From positions 1 to 25,645 of the forward strand of contig JAVMKI010000032.1 in the NCBI GenBank assembly GCA_031732755.1: a stretch of DNA of 25,645 nucleotides, in the 5' to 3' direction. Shown here in pieces: positions 22,778 through 25,645 of the stretch. The notes beneath the pieces are model-generated. The model saw only the letters and a program-made list of their open reading frames with translations, searched no databases and was not told the origin of the DNA. Numbering within the stretch: the first letter of the stretch is position 1; each line of letters begins with the position of its first letter. This DNA is from Contendibacter sp031732755. Its GTDB lineage: Bacteria > Pseudomonadota > Gammaproteobacteria > Competibacterales > Competibacteraceae. The translations under genes were made by a program, and so were the position numbers.

Positions 22778-23953
22778 ATGGTCAAGCAATTCGGCGCCCG
22801 ACTTGGCAATCATGCCCACGATCTGCTGTTTAAGACAATTCACCAGCGCTATCTGATCTACAACATGTGTTGGGAAGACCCGCGCATCGACCGGCAATTG
22901 CTGGGGCTGGATCGGGACAGCCAAGTGGTGGTGCTCACCAGCGCCGGTTGCAACGCCCTGGATTATCTGCTGGACGCGCCGGCGGCCATCCACGCGGTGG
23001 ATGTGAATCCTCGCCAGAACGCGCTGTTGCAGCTCAAGCTGGCGCTGATCGAGCACGGCGATTTCGGTGATCTCGAACGCATGTTCCGGCAGGGCGCGCA
23101 CCCCCGGTTTCGGGAGCTGTATCAAGCGCTACGGCCACGCCTGCCGCCCTATGCAGCGGCGTTCTGGGATAAAAAGATCGCCTATTTTGACCCCGCCAAC
23201 CGCAAGCGCTCGTTCTACTACCATGGCACTTGTGGCGCGGTGGCTTGGCTGGTCAGCCGGCGACTGCTCCAATCCAGCCGCAAGTTGCGCGGCTATCTGT
23301 TCGATCTGCTGGATGCCCGAACTCTGGTCGAACAGCGCACGCTGTACGAAACCATCGAGCCGGCCCTGTGGGGCCGCTTCAGCACCTGGCTGCTGCGGCA
23401 ACCGACCGCCTTGGCCATGCTCGGTGTGCCGCGCCCGCAAATTCGCCTGATCCAGCAGCAGTATCCCGGCGGCATCATCGGCTACATCAGCGCCAAGCTG
23501 CGTCATGTGTTGACCGAGGTGCTGATCCATGACAACTACTTCTGGCGGGCCTATCTGACCGGTTCCTACACCGAACGATGCTGCCCCAACTATCTCCGCG
23601 AGGAAAATTTCCCGTGGTTGCGGGCTCACCTCGACCGAGTACACACCCACGATGCCACGGTCAGCGACTTTCTACGCGCCCATCCCGGCGTGTACAGCCA
23701 TTTCGTATTGCTCGATCATCAGGATTGGCTGGCCTGGCATCAACCACAGGCGCTGGAGGAGGAGTGGCGGCTGATTCTGGCCAACAGCCGCCCCGGCAGT
23801 CGGATTTTGCTGCGTTCGGCGGGCGGTGATGTCAGCTTCCTGCCCGACTGGGCCAAGCGGGCGCTGCGCTTCTTCCCAACGCTGACCGAACCGCTGCATT
23901 CTCAGGATCGGGTTGGCACTTACGGTAGCCTGCACTTCGCGGAGGTGGCATGA
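22778..23953 (+). CDS. btaA: BtaA: S-adenosylmethionine:diacylglycerol 3-amino-3-carboxypropyltransferase
   Basis: A 391-residue enzyme of the DUF3419 family. BtaA moves the 3-amino-3-carboxypropyl group from S-adenosylmethionine to diacylglycerol, giving diacylglyceryl-homoserine, first step to the betaine lipid DGTS. The S-adenosylmethionine site is visible as TSAGCNALDYLL (54-65) and AVDVNPRQ (73-80), both typical of BtaA. The N-terminal YLIYNMCWEDPRID is also a family hallmark. AAGG lies 5-8 bases before the ATG. The stop overlaps btaB by 4 bases (ATGA). A clear Pho box precedes it. The enzyme is expected at the inner face of the membrane. DGTS synthesis is best known from alphaproteobacteria such as Rhodobacter and Sinorhizobium. 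Confidence 0.9.
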   Translation: MVKQFGARLGNHAHDLLFKTIHQRYLIYNMCWEDPRIDRQLLGLDRDSQVVVLTSAGCNALDYLLDAPAAIHAVDVNPRQNALLQLKLALIEHGDFGDLERMFRQGAHPRFRELYQALRPRLPPYAAAFWDKKIAYFDPANRKRSFYYHGTCGAVAWLVSRRLLQSSRKLRGYLFDLLDARTLVEQRTLYETIEPALWGRFSTWLLRQPTALAMLGVPRPQIRLIQQQYPGGIIGYISAKLRHVLTEVLIHDNYFWRAYLTGSYTERCCPNYLREENFPWLRAHLDRVHTHDATVSDFLRAHPGVYSHFVLLDHQDWLAWHQPQALEEEWRLILANSRPGSRILLRSAGGDVSFLPDWAKRALRFFPTLTEPLHSQDRVGTYGSLHFAEVA

Positions 23954-24606
23954 ATACGCCCGACCGGCTGTTGACCAGCGCGCCGGCGGATTCCACCGCC
24001 GTTCTCGACCGTTACTACCGCGGACACGCCCGGTTGTACGACGCCACCCGCTGGAGTTTCCTGTTCGGGCGGACGGCACTGATCCGCGATCTCGCCCGCC
24101 TTTCGCCGCCACCGCGCAACATTCTGGAAATCGGCTGCGGCACGGGCAGCAATCTGGTGCGCTTGGTGCGCCAGTTTCCCGAGGCCGCCGTGACCGGCCT
24201 GGATCTGTCGGCGGACATGCTGGCGCGGGCGCGGCGCAAGCTGGAACGGAACCAGTTATTGGCCACGCTACTGCACCAGCGCTACGACCGACCGTTGTAC
24301 CCGGAGCCGGTATTCGACCTGATCGTGTTTGCCTATTGCCTGACGATGGTCAATCCCGGCTGGGAACGAGCGGTAAACTCCGCCCTGCGGGATCTGCGAC
24401 CGGGTGGTCGGTTGGCGGTGGTGGATTTCCACGACACCCCTTTCGCCGGTTTTCGGCGCTGGATGGAGATCAACCACGTGCGGATGGACGGTCATCTGCT
24501 ACCGCATCTGGAGACGCGGTGCCGGTCGGTCGTGCGGACCGTGCATCACGCCTACGGCGGCGGTTGGCGTTATTTCGTGTTCATCGGACAGCAATCACGA
24601 GGGTAA
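23950..24606 (+). CDS. btaB: BtaB: diacylglyceryl-homoserine N-methyltransferase
   Basis: A 218-residue class I methyltransferase that would trimethylate diacylglyceryl-homoserine to the betaine lipid DGTS, using three S-adenosylmethionine. Motif I is ILEIGCGTGSNLVRL (58-72), the ribose-binding acid is in GLDLSADML (83-91), and LRPGGRLAVVDFHDTPF is the later methyltransferase motif. The opening DRYYRGHARLYDATRWSFLFGR is typical of BtaB and related phospholipid methyltransferases. The start overlaps btaA (ATGA), with GGAGG just upstream, so translation is coupled. PmtA-type phosphatidylethanolamine methylation is the main alternative, but the fused btaA-btaB order argues for betaine lipid. Confidence 0.88.
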   Translation: MNTPDRLLTSAPADSTAVLDRYYRGHARLYDATRWSFLFGRTALIRDLARLSPPPRNILEIGCGTGSNLVRLVRQFPEAAVTGLDLSADMLARARRKLERNQLLATLLHQRYDRPLYPEPVFDLIVFAYCLTMVNPGWERAVNSALRDLRPGGRLAVVDFHDTPFAGFRRWMEINHVRMDGHLLPHLETRCRSVVRTVHHAYGGGWRYFVFIGQQSRG

Positions 24607-24610
24607 AGCC

Positions 24611-25462
24611 ATGGAATTCCCACGGTTCCGTTCCCTGTGGATCTCCGATGTCCATCTCGGCTTTAAGGAATGCAAGGCGGAATACCTGCTCGATTTCCTG
24701 CGCCAGAACGATTGCGAGCGCTTGTACCTGGTCGGCGACCTGATCGATTTTTGGAGCCTGCGCAAGGGTAGCCGCTGGTCGGCGGCCCATGGCGAGGTGT
24801 TGAAAGCCATCCTGGCCAAGGCGCGGGCTGGGACCCGGGTCATTTACGTGCCCGGTAACCACGACGAAGTGGCGCGCGATTATCTCGATTTGCGGGTGGG
24901 TGACATCGAAATCCTTCTAGAGGCGATTCACATCACCGCCGATGGTCGCCGTTTCCTGGTCACCCATGGCGACGAATGTGACAGCGCGGTCCGTTGTGGT
25001 GGGCCACTACTGCACTGGCTGGGCGATGGGGTCTATGACCTGCTGTTGTTTCTGAATCGTTGGTACAACCGTTGGCGGCGACGCTGGAACTATCCCTACT
25101 GGTCGCTGGCCAATTTCCTCAAACGGCGCATCGGTCAGGCCGCCGCCTACATCGCCCGATTCGAGGCGGCGGCGGCGCACGAAGCGGCGCGGCGCGGTCT
25201 GGACGGCGTGATCTGCGGCCATATCCATCATGCCGCCCTGCGCGATTTCAATGGAGTACTGTACTGCAACGATGGCGACTGGGTGGAAAGTTGCACCGCG
25301 CTGGTGGAACATCCCAACGGGGTGCTGGAAATTCTGCGCTGGAGTCACCAACAGGCGGTCGTGGCGGTACGGGAACCGCGTTGTTTGCCGGGGACGCCAC
25401 CGGTTCCAGGATGGGCGGTTGGAGAGCACGGGGTGGCTGGAGCAACGGGCAAGGTTGCTTGA
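24611..25462 (+). CDS. plcP: PlcP/LpxH-like metallophosphoesterase, probable phospholipase C for lipid remodelling
   Basis: A 283-residue calcineurin-like phosphoesterase. Metal motifs are complete: SDVHLG (Asp13, His15), GDLIDFW (Asp43), GNHDE (Asn83, His84), THGDE (His119), and GHIHHA (His204, His206). Databases usually label such proteins UDP-2,3-diacylglucosamine diphosphatase, but they are longer than LpxH (about 240 residues) and share the insert RWYNRWRRRWNYPYWSLA (150-167) and CNDGDWVESCTALVEH ending with the PlcP family. PlcP in Sinorhizobium hydrolyses phosphatidylcholine and phosphatidylethanolamine under phosphate starvation. It starts 4 bases after btaB with GAGGG upstream, so is cotranscribed with btaAB and the Pho box. 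The released diacylglycerol would be substrate for BtaA and the glycosyltransferase. An LpxH activity is the alternative. Confidence 0.82.
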   Translation: MEFPRFRSLWISDVHLGFKECKAEYLLDFLRQNDCERLYLVGDLIDFWSLRKGSRWSAAHGEVLKAILAKARAGTRVIYVPGNHDEVARDYLDLRVGDIEILLEAIHITADGRRFLVTHGDECDSAVRCGGPLLHWLGDGVYDLLLFLNRWYNRWRRRWNYPYWSLANFLKRRIGQAAAYIARFEAAAAHEAARRGLDGVICGHIHHAALRDFNGVLYCNDGDWVESCTALVEHPNGVLEILRWSHQQAVVAVREPRCLPGTPPVPGWAVGEHGVAGATGKVA

Positions 25463-25645
25463 AGGTGGTTTTAAACAGCCCAGCGTGCGAGTCTGCGGGG
25501 AAGGGACATGACGCTCCTTGCGTGGGAAAACACGCAGCTTGTTGGGCACCCTTTGCCGTTTTACGAACGGACTTCCCCACGCCACGGGTGCTTAGAGCCT
25601 GTTCATAATCTATTAACGACGAGGATGTGATTCTCAGGTGGTAAC
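25463..25645 (+). other. Non-coding right end, 183 bases
   Basis: No gene is supported here; open frames are short shadows. A weak hairpin TGCGTG/CACGCA with a GGAAAA loop (25519-25536) lies 57 bases after the plcP stop but has no U-run. CCGTT/AACGG (25556-25570) is another small stem. The last 50 bases become AT-richer and contain GAGCCTGTTCATAATCT (25595-25611), which resembles the outer end of an insertion sequence; the window stops before this can be tested. Confidence 0.5.

Noticed and set aside
24611..25462. Plain LpxH (lipid A synthesis) annotation
   Set aside because: Metal motifs are shared, but length, the central insert with RRRWNYPYWSLA and the btaAB context fit the PlcP-like branch better. 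Kept as an alternative in the entry.
1..25645. tRNA, rRNA, CRISPR arrays, phage or complete transposon
   Set aside because: Read through for cloverleaf-like sequences, regularly spaced repeats, transposase or integrase motifs; none was seen.

Overview
The window looks like chromosomal DNA of a GC-rich, probably denitrifying or NO-detoxifying proteobacterium. The gene set (norCB, pst, ppk1, polyphosphate glucokinase) and protein style suggest a gammaproteobacterium. A polyphosphate- or glycogen-cycling wastewater lineage of the Competibacter type is only a guess. No rRNA, tRNA, CRISPR array or intact insertion sequence was seen, and no gene-free stretch exceeds 300 bases.

Left part (1-10.6 kb) is a mixed accessory region. 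The minus strand starts with the nitric oxide reductase genes norC and norB (norB runs off the left edge), preceded by a palindromic FNR/DNR-type box. A TetR regulator overlaps by 4 bases a large ATP-grasp/phosphohistidine enzyme built like rifampin phosphotransferase; a striking operator-like palindrome cluster lies before the TetR gene. Next come two divergent regulator/target pairs: HxlR regulator with a short-chain dehydrogenase (AT-richer, possibly acquired), and an MFS transporter with a LysR regulator. Then follow two unlike alpha/beta-hydrolases and a GNAT acetyltransferase.

Middle part (10.6-18.7 kb) is a phosphate operon: pstS, pstC, pstA, pstB, a second pstS, a Fic-like protein lacking the catalytic histidine, and ppk1. 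phoU is not in its usual place after pstB. A degenerate Pho box precedes pstS, spaced 10 bases before a -10 element.

Right part (18.8-25.5 kb) continues the phosphate theme: a HAD hydrolase, a CorA/ZntB-type metal transporter, polyphosphate glucokinase, then a divergent locus with a GT4 glycosyltransferase on one strand and btaA, btaB and a PlcP/LpxH-like metallophosphoesterase on the other. A three-unit Pho box lies upstream of btaA with the same 10-base spacing to its -10. Inference: under phosphate starvation the PlcP-like enzyme strips headgroups from phospholipids, and the diacylglycerol is rebuilt into phosphorus-free betaine lipid (BtaA/BtaB) and perhaps glycolipid (the glycosyltransferase). 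Pst captures phosphate, Ppk stores it as polyphosphate, and the polyphosphate glucokinase spends it. The window thus joins phosphate uptake, storage and membrane-lipid replacement in one neighbourhood.
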